Below, one piece after another: positions 42,659 to 43,425 of a DNA stretch of 43,425 nt. A model generated the notes under the pieces. It searched no databases. It saw only the letters and a list, made by a program, of their open reading frames with translations, and had not been told where the DNA came from. Position 1 is the stretch's first letter. Every line of letters begins with the position of its first letter. The position numbers were made by a program, and so were the translations under genes. Location: contig DAISJD010000011.1 in assembly GCA_036821645.1 (NCBI GenBank), positions 1 to 43,425 on the forward strand, read 5' to 3'. This DNA comes from DAISJD01 sp036821645 (GTDB lineage Bacteria; Pseudomonadota; Alphaproteobacteria; ATCC43930; CGMCC-115725).

Positions 42659-43425
42659 TTAAAAATCGCGTTTGTAGCTGAGGCCCAAACTATTCGCCCC
42701 GCTTTCGGCACCCGCCGTCCCGTTTACGATCACGTTCGGGGCAATTTCCACTTCGATTCGGGCCCGGCTCGATCCGATGGAGGCCCCTTGATCGACACCG
42801 ATGAACACGCCGGGGGCGACATATTTCCCGGCACTGACCTTGGCCCCGTCAAGACCGCCCTTCGCGTCCGCCGCCGTTTGTCCAGAAGTCTTGCCCCCCT
42901 CGTTTTGCCCGAACGACAGCCGGTCGAGGCCGATGAACCGGCGGACCCGGTCTAAGACCGTGGGGCCGCCGCCCGCCAGTGTCGCAGCCGCCTGGGCCAA
43001 TTGCAGACCCTGGGTGGGGGTGATTTGGCCGAGGCCCGTGCCGAACAGGATGCGGGCCAGAACCTCGTCCGGGGGCAGTTCCGGGGTTGAACTCAGTTTG
43101 AGTTTCGGCTGGGCGGGATCGCCCTCGATCTGAACTTGGGCGGTGATGTCGCCGGCCTGCGCCTCGGCCAAGAGATCGAGCCTTGGGCTATTGCCGCCTT
43201 GAAATGTCAGAACGCCCCGTTTCAGGCGAAAGGTTTTGCCCAGAATATCGTAGGTGCCGCCGACCGTCTCGCAAGATCCGGTGATGGTGGGGTCCGCCGT
43301 GGTGCCCGCCAGATGCAGGGCACCCTGCCATTGCGAATCGAGTCCCCGTCCCCGCACGAAGGTGCGCCGGGGGATCAGTAGATCGAGAGCGAGATCGGCA
43401 ACGAAGACCGAGGCGGCCTTGGGGG
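42659..43425 (-). CDS. tamB: C-terminal part of TamB (translocation/assembly module)
   Basis: The 3' end of a minus-strand gene that continues beyond the right edge of the window; about 255 residues are visible. Typical TamB/DUF490 C-terminal parts are FVRGRGLDSQWQGAL, DILGKTFRLKRGVLTFQG, VQIEGDPAQPKLKLSSTPELPPDEVLARILFG and an ending GLSYKRDF with a terminal aromatic. TamB is an inner-membrane-anchored periplasmic bridge that works with TamA in outer-membrane protein assembly or lipid transport. The N-terminal part cannot be judged here. The stop is TAA at 42661-42659. Confidence 0.92.
   Translation of the reverse strand, partial: PKAASVFVADLALDLLIPRRTFVRGRGLDSQWQGALHLAGTTADPTITGSCETVGGTYDILGKTFRLKRGVLTFQGGNSPRLDLLAEAQAGDITAQVQIEGDPAQPKLKLSSTPELPPDEVLARILFGTGLGQITPTQGLQLAQAAATLAGGGPTVLDRVRRFIGLDRLSFGQNEGGKTSGQTAADAKGGLDGAKVSAGKYVAPGVFIGVDQGASIGSSRARIEVEIAPNVIVNGTAGAESGANSLGLSYKRDF

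Noticed and set aside
1..43425. CRISPR array, insertion sequence or rRNA
   Set aside because: No regularly spaced identical repeats, no transposase-like frame and no rRNA signature was found anywhere in the window.

Overview
The window reads as ordinary chromosome of an alphaproteobacterium, most likely from the Rhodospirillales/Rhodospirillaceae area. The grounds are the fdxA-carD pair, an alphaproteobacterial-type RpoH, DUF2336 and DUF1127 proteins, the dnaJ-like/cobS/cobT string of the aerobic cobalamin pathway, and a TamB tail. The genus cannot be settled from sequence reading alone. Most coding DNA is visibly G+C-rich. Several short A+T-rich patches stand out: about 1196-1275, 6540-6960, 7440-7760, 18530-18790, 24950-25060 and 37085-37145.

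Layout. 1-2000: the tail of an unidentified coiled-coil protein, an alpha/beta hydrolase and a DUF938 methyltransferase. 2176-6372: ferredoxin FdxA, CarD with a long structured leader, a PPP-fold protein that has lost its metal-binding signature, an RpoH-type sigma factor, and an overlapping secreted SNase-like protein without its catalytic glutamate. 6454-7776: tRNA-Arg(CCT) followed directly by an A+T-rich, compositionally mosaic GT87/DUF2029 membrane protein. 7975-13351: a cyclic-di-GMP signalling block (PAS-GGDEF cyclase, overlapping DUF2336 protein, an unrecognised possibly PAS-like protein, PleD-like REC-GGDEF cyclase). 13361-18237, all on the minus strand: PLP decarboxylase, sterol-desaturase-family protein, a small conserved-looking protein, moaE-moaD-mobB and pgsA.

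18238-20488: a long A+T-rich gap, a Dgt-type dNTP triphosphohydrolase and tRNA-Gln(TTG) on the other strand; the dgt gene abuts the tRNA 3' end. 20546-26315, minus strand: ispE, a TPR lipoprotein, a putative sugar O-methyltransferase and an ArsB/CitT-type transporter. 26575-29839: UvrD/PcrA-type helicase and prmA. 30026-33696: a DUF1127 protein, a Fur-box-like palindrome, an aminopeptidase P with an N-terminal extension, and an EamA transporter whose start lies in an ATG-containing tandem repeat. 34180-37939: CoA-transferase subunits A and B, an aminotransferase, and a SufR-like cysteine-rich regulator. 38015-43425: DnaJ-domain protein, cobS, cobT, a Tat-exported dienelactone hydrolase, and the 3' end of tamB.

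Functional links. moaE/moaD/mobB serve molybdenum cofactor synthesis. cobS/cobT encode two of the three subunits of the aerobic cobaltochelatase; cobN is not in the window. The two GGDEF proteins both keep catalytic and inhibitory sites and bracket two proteins of unknown role, making the c-di-GMP block the best candidate for an undescribed signalling module. The most anomalous single genes are the degenerate phosphatase, the degenerate nuclease overlapping rpoH, and the two A+T-associated genes at tRNA 3' ends. No CRISPR array, insertion sequence, integrase or rRNA was seen.
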